Below, one piece after another: positions 18,319 through 26,527 of a DNA stretch of 64,000 nt. The stretch is from Bacillus sp. ZZV12-4809 (lineage in GTDB: Bacteria > Bacillota > Bacilli > Bacillales > Cytobacillaceae): the NCBI RefSeq assembly GCF_009849585.1, contig NZ_VCRN01000027.1, forward strand, positions 1 to 64,000, written 5' to 3'. The position numbers and the translations under genes are program-made. The stretch's first letter is position 1, and every line of letters begins with the position of its first letter. The notes below the pieces were generated by a model. That model did not search any database. It saw nothing but the letters and a program-made list of their open reading frames with translations, and was not told the DNA's origin.

Positions 18319-18852
18319 ATGGAAAAGAATTGGTATGTTGTTCATACGTACTCCGGCTATGAAAATAAAGTAAAAGCCAACCTGGAGAAACGTGTTGAAT
18401 CAATGGGTATGCAAGATAAGATCTTCCGGGTGGTAGTGCCTGAAGAAGAAGAAACAGAATTGAAGAACGGCAAGAAAAAAGTCGTGAAGCGCAAGGTCTT
18501 CCCTGGTTATGTACTTGTGGAAATCGTTATGACAGATGATTCCTGGTATGTAGTAAGAAATACTCCGGGTGTAACCGGATTCGTCGGTTCGGCAGGTTCA
18601 GGCTCAAAGCCGACTCCGCTATTGCCTGAGGAGGTTACTCATATCCTTAAGCATATGGGTGTTGAAGAAGCCCGCTTTGATATCAACTTTGAGATCGGCG
18701 AAACCGTTAAGGTGAAAGAAGGTCCGTTTGCGAACTTCACGGGCTCCATTGAAGATATTGATAAAGATAAGGCGAAGATTAAAGTGCTTGTGAATATGTT
18801 TGGCCGTGACACTCCGGTTGAACTTGATTTTACACAGATTGAAAAACTGTAA
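18319..18852 (+). CDS. nusG: Transcription elongation/termination factor NusG
   Basis: NusG binds RNA polymerase through its NGN domain; in B. subtilis it causes sequence-specific pausing and aids intrinsic termination. The 177-residue protein has the NGN domain (MEKNWYVVHTYSGYE, with FPGYVLVEI and VRNTPGVTGFVG) and the C-terminal KOW domain (KVKEGPFANFTGSIEDID). It is preceded by a hairpin terminator within its leader. rplK follows behind its own promoter. Confidence 0.97.
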   Translation: MEKNWYVVHTYSGYENKVKANLEKRVESMGMQDKIFRVVVPEEEETELKNGKKKVVKRKVFPGYVLVEIVMTDDSWYVVRNTPGVTGFVGSAGSGSKPTPLLPEEVTHILKHMGVEEARFDINFEIGETVKVKEGPFANFTGSIEDIDKDKAKIKVLVNMFGRDTPVELDFTQIEKL

Positions 18853-18899
18853 GAAACAGCCTTCTGTGAAAGTACTTTTATATATCTTTGTAAAAAAAC

Positions 18900-18928
18900 T
18901 TGAAATTGGCTTTGAAAAGTGATAATAT
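18900..18928 (+). promoter_or_regulatory. rplK-rplA promoter
   Basis: TTGAAA (18900-18905), 17 bases, TAATAT (18923-18928). The leader of about 130 bases to rplK contains a small GGGAAC/TTCCC hairpin near 19014-19029. Confidence 0.7.
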
Positions 18929-19063
18929 TTCAAAGGTCAGTATGTCTCGGACAAAGAGACTGGACAGTAGTTAAAAGTTCTTTATCTTAATATAAAGACT
19001 ATAAGTTGAGTGGGAGGGAACTTTCCCTATTACCACATCACGGACTTTAAGGAGGTGTGTCTC

Positions 19064-19489
19064 GTGGCTAAAAAAGTAATCAAACTTGTAAAGCTGCAAA
19101 TCCCTGCAGGTAAAGCGAACCCTGCACCACCGGTAGGACCGGCACTAGGTCAAGCAGGTGTTAACATCATGGGATTCTGTAAGGAATTTAACGCTCGCAC
19201 AGCTGAACAAGCTGGCTTAATCATTCCTGTTGAAATCACGGTTTTTGAAGACCGTTCATTTACATTTATTACGAAAACTCCTCCTGCTGCAGTTCTTCTT
19301 AAGAAAGCGGCTGGAATCGAGTCTGGTTCTGGTGAACCAAACCGTAATAAAGTAGCAACAGTCAAGCGTGACAAGGTACGCGAGATTGCTGAAACAAAGA
19401 TGCCTGATCTAAACGCTGCAAGCGTAGAAGCTGCAATGCGTATGGTTGAAGGTACTGCACGCAGCATGGGTATCGTTATCGAAGACTAA
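19064..19489 (+). CDS. rplK: Ribosomal protein L11
   Basis: L11 binds the GTPase-associated region of 23S rRNA and mediates RelA stringent response and thiopeptide sensitivity. The 141-residue product has [29 protein letters not shown] N-domain residues, including the proline-rich face that thiostrepton contacts, and the RNA-binding C-domain ending RSMGIVIED. The frame is open further up, but AAGGAGGTG lies before the GTG at 19064, which matches the family start. An unusual palindromic element separates it from rplA. Confidence 0.96.
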   Translation: MAKKVIKLVKLQIPAGKANPAPPVGPALGQAGVNIMGFCKEFNARTAEQAGLIIPVEITVFEDRSFTFITKTPPAAVLLKKAAGIESGSGEPNRNKVATVKRDKVREIAETKMPDLNAASVEAAMRMVEGTARSMGIVIED

Positions 19490-19516
19490 TCCATGTATGA
19501 AGCAGATTTAGGGATG

Positions 19517-19556
19517 AGGTTGCGACGTTGAATTTGGTTCACTCGCAACCTTTGTT
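19517..19556 (+). terminator. Hairpin after rplK
   Basis: AGGTTGCGA (19517-19525) pairs perfectly over 9 bp with TCGCAACCT (19543-19551), then TTGTT. It may be a partial terminator or an RNA-processing stem; a role as L1 binding site is possible but not shown. Confidence 0.6.
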
Positions 19557-19561
19557 CTGTC

Positions 19562-19595
19562 AAGCGCAGGCGCCTTAATAGGCGCCTCCGCTTTT
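19562..19595 (+). terminator. GC-rich terminator-like hairpin in the rplK-rplA spacer
   Basis: AAGCGCAGGCGCC (19562-19574) pairs with GGCGCCTCCGCTT (19581-19593) with one mismatch around TTAATA, followed by TT. By form it is an intrinsic terminator. Its 3' arm is the same 15-mer that ends the palindromic element at 19704-19718. Confidence 0.7.
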
Positions 19596-19604
19596 CGTAT
19601 TGAG

Positions 19605-19720
19605 CTGCGGCGCCTAGCCCCTCGAGGTCATAAGCCAATCCGCCCGGAAAGGTAAAGAACACCTTTCAGTGTGGCTTGTCTTATGATTGTCGGGGCTGAC
19701 CAAGGCGCCTCCGCTTTTAA
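19605..19720. repeat. Palindromic intergenic element between rplK and rplA
   Basis: Nested inverted arms: GGCGCC 19609-19614 with 19704-19709, AGCCCC 19616-19621 with GGGGCT 19692-19697, CATAAG 19629-19634 with CTTATG 19680-19685, and GAAAGGT 19647-19653 with ACCTTTC 19661-19667 at the tip. The whole folds into one long interrupted hairpin. It has no ORF. Similar GGCGCC / AGCCCC / GGGGCT palindromes occur, as I recall, as dispersed intergenic repeats in related Bacillaceae, so this is probably a REP- or MITE-like copy. Confidence 0.75.
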
Positions 19721-19767
19721 GCGTGGGAGGTTATTCCGCTAAAACCACAATCAAGGAGGAAATAAAA

Positions 19768-20466
19768 ATGGCTAAAAAAGGTAAGAAGTACGCAGAAGCT
19801 GCGAAGCTTGTTGATTCTTCAAAAGCTTACCCGATTGCTGAGGCAATTGAACTTGCGAAGAAAACTAATTTTGCAAAATTTGATGCAACTGTTGAGGTAG
19901 CATTCCGTCTTGGAGTTGACCCTAAGAAAGCTGACCAGCAAATCCGTGGAGCAGTAGTTCTTCCGAACGGAACTGGTAAAACTCAGCGCGTTCTTGTTTT
20001 CGCTAAGGGTGAAAAAGCGAAAGAAGCAGAAGCTGCTGGCGCAGATTTCGTAGGCGATGCTGAATACATCAACAAAATCAGCCAAGGCTGGTTCGACTTT
20101 GATGTAATCGTTGCTACACCTGACATGATGGGTGAAGTTGGTAAACTTGGCCGCGTATTAGGACCTAAAGGCTTAATGCCAAACCCTAAGACTGGCACAG
20201 TTACTTTTGACGTTCAAAAAGCAGTTAACGAAATCAAAGCAGGTAAAGTTGAATACCGTGTTGACAAAGCTGGTAACATCCACGTGCCAATCGGTAAAGT
20301 ATCTTTCGAAGACGAAAAGCTTGTTGAAAACTTCAACACTATTTTCGACACAATGATGAAAGTTAAGCCTGCTGCTGCTAAAGGAACTTACATGAAGAAC
20401 GTTTCTGTTACTTCTACAATGGGACCTGGCGTTAAAGTAGATCCTTCATCTGTTGCAGTAAAATAA
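19768..20466 (+). CDS. rplA: Ribosomal protein L1
   Basis: L1 forms the mobile stalk at the E site and, in many bacteria, represses its own mRNA. The 232-residue product equals B. subtilis L1 in length and has the signature [20 protein letters not shown] and [13 protein letters not shown]. The open frame runs upstream to 19687 through the repeat element, but TCAAGGAGGAAATAAAA before 19768 and the family start MAKKGKKY fix the ATG. It is co-directional with rplK across a 278-base structured spacer, much longer than usual. Confidence 0.96.
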   Translation: MAKKGKKYAEAAKLVDSSKAYPIAEAIELAKKTNFAKFDATVEVAFRLGVDPKKADQQIRGAVVLPNGTGKTQRVLVFAKGEKAKEAEAAGADFVGDAEYINKISQGWFDFDVIVATPDMMGEVGKLGRVLGPKGLMPNPKTGTVTFDVQKAVNEIKAGKVEYRVDKAGNIHVPIGKVSFEDEKLVENFNTIFDTMMKVKPAAAKGTYMKNVSVTSTMGPGVKVDPSSVAVK

Positions 20467-20472
20467 TAACAA

Positions 20473-20501
20473 TTGACATTCTAAAATACATGCTGTAATA
20501 T
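20473..20501 (+). promoter_or_regulatory. rplJ-rplL promoter
   Basis: TTGACA (20473-20478), 17 bases, TAATAT (20496-20501), starting seven bases after the rplA stop. The spacer and -10 are overlapped by a 9-bp palindrome (20483-20508). Confidence 0.85.
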
Positions 20502-20512
20502 GTATTTTGTTG
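20483..20512 (+). terminator. Palindrome: probable rplA terminator overlapping the rplJ promoter
   Basis: AAAATACAT (20483-20491) and ATGTATTTT (20500-20508) are perfect inverted copies around eight bases, followed by GTTGTT. It lies between the -35 and the transcription start of the rplJ promoter. Confidence 0.55.
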
Positions 20513-20529
20513 TTAAAAATATAATTACA

Positions 20530-20651
20530 TTTGTGCCGTAGACAGCAGGTGCTTAACCGCTTAATTTCCTGCCGAGGTATTACGATAGAAATTGCTTTTT
20601 CTTGCTATTGTATACTTCCTCCATGTCTGCAAAGTCGTGGAGGTTTTTTAT
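20530..20651 (+). promoter_or_regulatory. L10 (rplJ) leader with attenuator
   Basis: The conserved L10-leader core is visible: TGCCGTAGACAGCAGGTGCT (20534-20553), then CCGCTTAAT and TCCTGCCGAGGT (20567-20578), where CAGCAGG pairs with CCTGCCG. It is followed by a terminator, CCTCCA (20618-20623) with TGGAGG (20638-20643) and TTTTTT. In bacilli the L10-L12 complex binds this leader to repress rplJL. Confidence 0.9.
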
Positions 20652-20692
20652 TGGACGGTATGAATGTAGAAAATTCTACAGGAGGTGTAAGG

Positions 20693-21193
20693 ATGAGCAG
20701 CGTTATTGAACAAAAGAAACAAATCGTAGACGAAATTGCTGATAAGCTTAAAACAAGTTTATCAACAGTTGTTGTTGACTACCGTGGTCTTACTGTTGCT
20801 GAGGTTACTGAACTTCGTAAACAACTTCGTGAAGCTGGCGTAGAATTCAAAGTATACAAGAATTCAATGACTCGCCGTGCTGCTGAAGCTGCTGAACTTT
20901 CCGGTTTAAACGAAGCTTTAACTGGACCTAACGCAATCGCGTTCAGCACAGAAGATGTAGTTGCTCCAGCGAAAATCCTTAATGATTTCGCGAAAAAGCA
21001 TGAAGCACTTGAAATTAAAGCAGGTGTAATCGAAGGAACTATCGCTTCAGTAGAAGAAGTTAAAGCTCTTGCTGAACTACCATCACGCGAAGGCTTGCTT
21101 TCTATGCTACTCAGCGTACTTCAAGCACCTATCCGCAATCTTGCTCTTGCTGCAAAAGCTGTTGCAGATCAAAAAGAAGAACAAGGCGCGTAA
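20693..21193 (+). CDS. rplJ: Ribosomal protein L10
   Basis: L10 is the base of the L7/L12 stalk and, bound to L12, represses this operon through the leader upstream. The 166-residue product has the N-terminal RNA-binding domain ([24 protein letters not shown]) and the C-terminal helix that carries L12 dimers ([15 protein letters not shown]). The frame is open from 20531 through the leader, but ACAGGAGGTGTAAGG and family alignment set the ATG at 20693. rplL follows after 57 bases. Confidence 0.97.
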   Translation: MSSVIEQKKQIVDEIADKLKTSLSTVVVDYRGLTVAEVTELRKQLREAGVEFKVYKNSMTRRAAEAAELSGLNEALTGPNAIAFSTEDVVAPAKILNDFAKKHEALEIKAGVIEGTIASVEEVKALAELPSREGLLSMLLSVLQAPIRNLALAAKAVADQKEEQGA

Positions 21194-21250
21194 GTTGATT
21201 TTAGCGTTAAACTAATAGATTCAAACCAAAAATAAGGAGGAAACATAATC

Positions 21251-21616
21251 ATGACTAAAGAACAAATCATTGAAGCAGTTAAATCCATGACTGTTTTAGA
21301 ACTAAACGACCTAGTAAAAGCTATTGAAGAAGAATTTGGTGTAACTGCTGCTGCTCCTGTAGCAATGATGGGCGGAGCTGCTGCTGGTGGCGCTGCTGAA
21401 GAGAAAACTGAATTTGACGTTGTTCTTGCTTCTGCAGGCGACCAAAAAATCAAAGTTATCAAAGTGGTACGTGAAATCACAGGTCTTGGACTTAAAGAAG
21501 CGAAAGAACTTGTTGACAACACTCCTAAAGCTCTTAAAGAAGGCGTTTCTAAAGAAGAAGCTGAAGAAGTTAAAGCTAAGCTTGAAGAAGTTGGAGCTGG
21601 CGTTGAAGTTAAGTAA
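21251..21616 (+). CDS. rplL: Ribosomal protein L7/L12
   Basis: L12 dimers on the stalk recruit and stimulate translational GTPases. The 121-residue protein has the N-terminal dimer domain ([19 protein letters not shown]), an Ala/Gly-rich hinge (residues about 36-54) and the factor-binding C-domain with [35 protein letters not shown] precedes the ATG. A strong terminator ends the rplJL transcript. Confidence 0.97.
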   Translation: MTKEQIIEAVKSMTVLELNDLVKAIEEEFGVTAAAPVAMMGGAAAGGAAEEKTEFDVVLASAGDQKIKVIKVVREITGLGLKEAKELVDNTPKALKEGVSKEEAEEVKAKLEEVGAGVEVK

Positions 21617-21628
21617 TAGCCTTTATGA

Positions 21629-21657
21629 AAAGTCCGCTGTTTAAGCGGGCTTTTTGT
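21629..21657 (+). terminator. rplJL terminator
   Basis: AAGTCCGCT (21630-21638) pairs with AGCGGGCTT (21644-21652, one G-U) around GTTTA, followed by TTTTTG. Confidence 0.9.
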
Positions 21658-21770
21658 TTTGGGCAATTATAAAATTGCGGAAGGTTTAACTTTGCGTACA
21701 GGCTGGGGAATATAACCATCATAGTCTGAGTCCGTCATGGACGAAGGGCTTGAGCATTTGTTTTAACTTT

Positions 21771-21799
21771 TTGCTTTTTAAGGGCCAATCCTATATAAT
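21771..21799 (+). promoter_or_regulatory. Promoter of the methyltransferase gene ybxB
   Basis: TTGCTT (21771-21776), 17 bases, TATAAT (21794-21799), 68 bases before the ATG. Confidence 0.7.
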
Positions 21800-21866
21800 T
21801 CCTTCGAAACCACTTAATTGTTGATTCTCCTTTAATCTTCTTATATATACTCCTGGAGGTGATTTC

Positions 21867-22469
21867 ATGTCTGAACACTACTATTCCAAAACACAGCAAG
21901 TTGATAGCAGCCCTAAATCTTGGACCTATACTCTAAAGGAATTCCCATTCCGCTTTAAAACAGACAACGGTGTTTTTTCAAAGGGTGAAGTGGATTTTGG
22001 ATCTAAACTATTAATCGAGACATTTGAACAGCCGGAAGTGGATGGGAACATTCTCGATGTCGGCTGCGGATATGGGCCAATCGGATTGACAGCGGCGAAG
22101 CTGATGCCGGAACGGACTGTTCATATGGTGGATGTAAATGAGAGGGCGCTTGGACTTGCAAAGGAAAATGCTGAATTAAATGACATAAAAAATGTCCAAA
22201 TCTATGAAAGTGACCGCCTCGAAAATACAAAAGGCAATAAGTTTTCAGCTATTCTGACAAACCCGCCGATCCGCGCCGGGAAAAAGATAGTGCATGATAT
22301 TTTTGAACAAAGCTTTGAGGCTCTATTATCGGGCGGAGAGTTGTGGGTTGTCATCCAGAAAAAACAGGGTGCGCCTTCTGCAATCGATAAGCTGACAGAG
22401 TTATTCGGTGAAGTGGAGACAGCAGAAAAGAAAAAAGGCTATTTTATTTTAAGAGCAAAAAAAGATTGA
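21867..22469 (+). CDS. ybxB: Class I SAM-dependent methyltransferase, RsmC-like (YbxB)
   Basis: The 200-residue product has SAM motif I ILDVGCGYGPIGL (residues about 61-73), the acidic end of the next strand (MVDVNERAL) and the catalytic NPPIRAGK, the NPPY-type motif of N2-guanine methyltransferases. It corresponds to the methyltransferase domain of RsmC, which modifies G1207 of 16S rRNA in E. coli; the same target here is an inference. It lies between rplL and rpoB, its usual place in bacilli. TCCTGGAGGTGATTTC precedes the ATG. Confidence 0.93.
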   Translation: MSEHYYSKTQQVDSSPKSWTYTLKEFPFRFKTDNGVFSKGEVDFGSKLLIETFEQPEVDGNILDVGCGYGPIGLTAAKLMPERTVHMVDVNERALGLAKENAELNDIKNVQIYESDRLENTKGNKFSAILTNPPIRAGKKIVHDIFEQSFEALLSGGELWVVIQKKQGAPSAIDKLTELFGEVETAEKKKGYFILRAKKD

Positions 22470-22494
22470 CTTGACTTTTTTGCTATGATAGTAT
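22466..22494 (+). promoter_or_regulatory. Putative rpoB promoter
   Basis: TTGACT (22466-22471), 17 bases, TAGTAT (22489-22494), overlapping the last codons of ybxB. A second TTGACT abuts at 22471-22476, and other -10-like words are near, so the exact pair is uncertain. Confidence 0.55.
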
Positions 22495-22843
22495 TGTAAA
22501 ATGCCAACATATTATATTTCTATTTATAACTAAATTTATCTAATAGTTGTATAAATTTGGTTTTAATGGGAAAGCTAACAAAATAATAGTCGTATTGTGA
22601 AAATGTGGTTTTTGAAGTGAAAACCCTTTTTCTTTTTGTCTTATAAGAATGGAGGTTTGGCTTATATCCCTGTGCTTGAATGGGGGAAAGCCCGGCTTCT
22701 GGGCCAGTTTGCTGGCCGGCTTCGTGCGCCATCGGTTCCGGGTACTAAAACCTGCGCCGATAGGCAGGCGCTCATCGCTTTTCTTATGGGATGATATAAA
22801 TTGCTATTAGCAACAATAACGCTTGATTTGAGGGGTGAATCAG
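22495..22843 (+). promoter_or_regulatory. Long structured leader of rpoB
   Basis: About 340 non-coding bases. AAATTTAT / ATAAATTT forms a stem near 22532-22558. Further on GGCCAG-TTTG-CTGGCC (22702-22717) is nested near AAGCC/GGCTT arms, and GCGCCATCGG (22726-22735) pairs with CCGAT (22757-22761) plus GGCGC (22767-22771) across a five-base bulge, followed by TCATCGCTTTTCTT. The last hairpin resembles an attenuator with an imperfect T tract. No known leader family is recognised. Confidence 0.5.
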
Positions 22844-25800
22844 TTGACAGGTCAACTAGTTCAGTATGGACGACACCGCCAACGTAGAAGTTACGCACGA
22901 ATCAGTGAAGTTTTAGAATTACCAAATCTAATCGAAATCCAAACCTCTTCTTATCAATGGTTTCTTGATGAGGGTTTACGAGAAATGTTCCATGATATTT
23001 CTCCGATTGAAGACTTTACTGGTAATTTGTCGCTTGAATTTATTGATTACAGCCTTGGCGAACCAAAATATTCCGTTGAGGAATCGAAAGAACGAGATGT
23101 TACATATTCTGCACCTTTACGTGTGAAAGTGCGTCTTGTAAACAAAGAAACAGGCGAAGTTAAAGACCAGGATGTCTTTATGGGTGACTTCCCGCTTATG
23201 ACAGAGACAGGTACGTTCGTTATTAATGGAGCGGAACGTGTCATTGTATCCCAGTTAGTGCGTTCTCCGAGCGTATACTTCAGTGGAAAGCTTGATAAAA
23301 ACGGGAAAAAAGGCTTTACAGCAACCGTAATCCCGAACCGCGGCGCATGGCTTGAGTATGAAACAGATGCCAAAGACGTCGTATACGTCAGAATAGATCG
23401 TACTCGGAAACTGCCCGTTACGGTTCTTTTGCGTGCACTTGGGTTCGGCTCTGATCAAGAGATCATCGATTTGATTGGAGACAACGAGTACATTCGCAAC
23501 ACGCTTGAAAAAGATAATACTGAGAGCACAGAGAAAGCGCTCCTTGAAATTTATGAGCGTCTTCGTCCAGGCGAGCCGCCAACGGTCGAAAATGCGAAAA
23601 GCTTGCTTGTCTCAAGATTCTTTGATCCAAAGCGTTATGACCTTGCGAATGTTGGACGCTACAAGATCAATAAGAAGCTTCATATTAAAAACCGCCTGTT
23701 TGGCCAAAAACTGGCTGAAACGCTTGTGGATCCAGAAACTGGCGAAATCATTGCGGAAAAAGGCGTTACACTTGACCGCCGTACATTAGACCGCATTATT
23801 CCTAACCTTGAGAAGGATATCGGCTTTAAAACGGTAAGCCTGTTAGGCGGAGTAGTAGATGATGAAGTATTGCTTCAGTCTATTAAGATATATGCGCCTA
23901 ATGAAGATGGCGAAAAGGTCATTAATGTTATCGGCAATGCGTATGTGGAAGAAGCTGTGAAAAACATTTCACCTTCTGACATCATTGCATCAATCAGCTA
24001 TTTCTTTAACCTTCTGCACTCTGTGGGAGATACAGATGATATTGACCATCTTGGAAACAGACGTCTTCGTTCAGTCGGAGAATTATTGCAGAACCAGTTC
24101 CGCATCGGTTTATCCCGTATGGAGCGTGTGGTGCGCGAAAGAATGTCCATCCAGGATACAAATACGATTACACCTCAGCAGCTGATTAATATCCGTCCTG
24201 TTATTGCGTCAATTAAAGAGTTCTTCGGAAGCTCTCAATTGTCCCAGTTCATGGACCAGACAAATCCGCTTGCTGAACTGACACATAAACGCCGTCTTTC
24301 TGCATTAGGACCTGGTGGTCTGACGCGTGAACGTGCCGGATTCGAAGTACGTGACGTTCACTACTCTCACTATGGCCGTATGTGTCCGATTGAAACGCCG
24401 GAGGGACCAAACATCGGTTTGATCAACTCCTTATCTTCATTTGCGAAGGTGAACCGCTTCGGCTTTATCGAAACACCGTATCGCCGAATTGACCCTGAGA
24501 CCGGAAAAGTTACGTCCCGCATTGATTATCTGACAGCTGATGAAGAGGATAACTATGTAGTGGCTCAGGCGAATGCACTTCTTGGTGACGATGGTTCATT
24601 CCTTGACGAAGAAGTAGTTGCCCGTTTCAAAGGGGAAAACACAGTTGTCAAACGCGACCGTGTTGACTACATGGATGTATCGCCGAAACAGGTTGTATCT
24701 GCTGCGACAGCATGTATCCCGTTCCTTGAAAATGATGACTCCAACCGTGCCCTGATGGGAGCGAACATGCAGCGTCAGGCTGTGCCATTGATGCAGCCGG
24801 AAGCGCCAAGAGTAGGTACGGGTATGGAATACGTATCAGGAAAAGACTCAGGTGCTGCAGTTATCTGTAAGCATGAGGGAATTGTTGAACATGTTGAAGC
24901 CCGTGAAGTTTGGGTCCGCCGTATTAAAAATGTAGATGGCCAGGAAGTTAAAGGCGATCTTGATAAATACAGAATGCTTAAATTCATCCGTTCCAACCAG
25001 GGAACATGCTACAACCAGCGTCCTATCGTCGCTGTTGGCAACCGTGTAACAAAGGGAGAAATCCTTGCTGACGGTCCTTCCATGGAACTTGGTGAATTAG
25101 CTCTTGGACGCAATGTTCTTGTAGCGTTCATGACATGGGATGGTTATAACTACGAGGATGCGATCATCATGAGTGAGCGCCTTGTAAAAGATGATGTTTA
25201 TACATCCATCCATATCGAAGAATATGAATCAGAATCACGCGATACAAAGCTTGGACCTGAAGAAATCACAAGAGATATCCCTAACGTTGGGGAAGATGCA
25301 CTGCGCAACCTGGACGAACGCGGAATTATCCGCACAGGTGCGGAAGTAAAAGATGGCGATCTTCTTGTTGGTAAAGTAACTCCTAAAGGGGTAACGGAAC
25401 TGACTGCTGAAGAAAGACTGCTGCACGCAATCTTTGGTGAAAAAGCACGTGAAGTCCGTGATACATCCCTTCGTGTGCCACATGGCGGGGGTGGTATTGT
25501 ACTGGATGTTAAAGTGTTTAACAGGGAAGACGGAGACGAGCTTCCTCCAGGTGTTAACCAGCTTGTACGTGTATATATCGTTCAGAAGCGTAAAATCTCT
25601 GAAGGTGACAAGATGGCCGGACGCCATGGTAACAAGGGTGTTATCTCCCGTATTTTACCGGAAGAAGATATGCCTTACCTGCCGGATGGCACTCCAGTAG
25701 ACATCATGTTAAACCCTCTGGGGGTTCCATCGCGTATGAATATCGGACAGGTGCTTGAGCTTCACCTTGGTATGGCTGCCAGAGCTCTTGGCATCCATGT

Positions 25801-26398
25801 AGCATCTCCTGTATTCGATGGTGCCCGTGAGGAAGATGTATGGTCAACGATCGAAGAAGCAGGCATGGCGCGTGATGCAAAGACTGTCCTTTATGATGGA
25901 CGTTCAGGCGAGCCGTTCGATAACCGTGTATCTGTCGGTGTCATGTATATGATTAAACTGGCGCACATGGTTGACGATAAGCTGCATGCCCGTTCAACAG
26001 GACCTTACTCTCTTGTTACGCAGCAGCCATTGGGCGGTAAAGCTCAATTCGGCGGACAGCGTTTCGGTGAGATGGAGGTTTGGGCACTTGAAGCATACGG
26101 TGCTGCTTATACACTTCAGGAAATCTTAACAGTTAAGTCAGATGACGTGGTTGGACGTGTTAAGACATACGAATCAATCGTCAAAGGCGAGAATGTTCCT
26201 GAACCAGGAGTTCCGGAATCATTCAAGGTACTGATCAAAGAACTTCAAAGTTTAGGTATGGATGTTAAGATCCTGTCCGGCGATGAAGAAGAAATTGAAA
26301 TGCGCGACCTGGAAGATGAAGATGAAGTTCAGCAGGCTGAATCATTGACCATCGCTCCGGAAACGCAAAACGAAGAGCAAGCAGTTACGAAAGAATAA
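22844..26398 (+). CDS. rpoB: RNA polymerase beta subunit
   Basis: The catalytic beta subunit, 1184 residues. The TTG start at 22844 behind GAGGGGTGA reproduces the Bacillus N-terminus [20 protein letters not shown]; the GTG at 22835 lies inside the ribosome site and is rejected. The rifampicin pocket ([14 protein letters not shown] and [13 protein letters not shown]) has the drug-sensitive residues. The active-site lysine region ([16 protein letters not shown]) and the C-terminal clamp [18 protein letters not shown] are intact. As in Firmicutes, large proteobacterial insertions are absent. The acidic C-tail is variable. rpoC follows across a hairpin-bearing spacer. Confidence 0.98.
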   Translation: MTGQLVQYGRHRQRRSYARISEVLELPNLIEIQTSSYQWFLDEGLREMFHDISPIEDFTGNLSLEFIDYSLGEPKYSVEESKERDVTYSAPLRVKVRLVNKETGEVKDQDVFMGDFPLMTETGTFVINGAERVIVSQLVRSPSVYFSGKLDKNGKKGFTATVIPNRGAWLEYETDAKDVVYVRIDRTRKLPVTVLLRALGFGSDQEIIDLIGDNEYIRNTLEKDNTESTEKALLEIYERLRPGEPPTVENAKSLLVSRFFDPKRYDLANVGRYKINKKLHIKNRLFGQKLAETLVDPETGEIIAEKGVTLDRRTLDRIIPNLEKDIGFKTVSLLGGVVDDEVLLQSIKIYAPNEDGEKVINVIGNAYVEEAVKNISPSDIIASISYFFNLLHSVGDTDDIDHLGNRRLRSVGELLQNQFRIGLSRMERVVRERMSIQDTNTITPQQLINIRPVIASIKEFFGSSQLSQFMDQTNPLAELTHKRRLSALGPGGLTRERAGFEVRDVHYSHYGRMCPIETPEGPNIGLINSLSSFAKVNRFGFIETPYRRIDPETGKVTSRIDYLTADEEDNYVVAQANALLGDDGSFLDEEVVARFKGENTVVKRDRVDYMDVSPKQVVSAATACIPFLENDDSNRALMGANMQRQAVPLMQPEAPRVGTGMEYVSGKDSGAAVICKHEGIVEHVEAREVWVRRIKNVDGQEVKGDLDKYRMLKFIRSNQGTCYNQRPIVAVGNRVTKGEILADGPSMELGELALGRNVLVAFMTWDGYNYEDAIIMSERLVKDDVYTSIHIEEYESESRDTKLGPEEITRDIPNVGEDALRNLDERGIIRTGAEVKDGDLLVGKVTPKGVTELTAEERLLHAIFGEKAREVRDTSLRVPHGGGGIVLDVKVFNREDGDELPPGVNQLVRVYIVQKRKISEGDKMAGRHGNKGVISRILPEEDMPYLPDGTPVDIMLNPLGVPSRMNIGQVLELHLGMAARALGIHVASPVFDGAREEDVWSTIEEAGMARDAKTVLYDGRSGEPFDNRVSVGVMYMIKLAHMVDDKLHARSTGPYSLVTQQPLGGKAQFGGQRFGEMEVWALEAYGAAYTLQEILTVKSDDVVGRVKTYESIVKGENVPEPGVPESFKVLIKELQSLGMDVKILSGDEEEIEMRDLEDEDEVQQAESLTIAPETQNEEQAVTKE

Positions 26399-26415
26399 TT
26401 TCATATAAATATCTA

Positions 26416-26458
26416 ATCCCTGGGCGCTCCGCCTCGCATGGCGGATGCCGCTGGGGAT
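26416..26458 (+). promoter_or_regulatory. Branched hairpin in the rpoB-rpoC spacer
   Basis: ATCCC (26416-26420) pairs with GGGAT (26454-26458), GGC (26423-26425) with GCC (26447-26449), and TCCGCC (26428-26433) with GGCGGA (26440-26445) around TCGCAT. There is no T tract after it. It could be a processing or stability stem between the two messages. Confidence 0.6.
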
Positions 26459-26527
26459 ATTATTGGCACTTTGCTGCTGTTTGAGCAATAAGGGTAAAAC
26501 CCGGAGATCAAAAGGGAGGTAGGCCCC

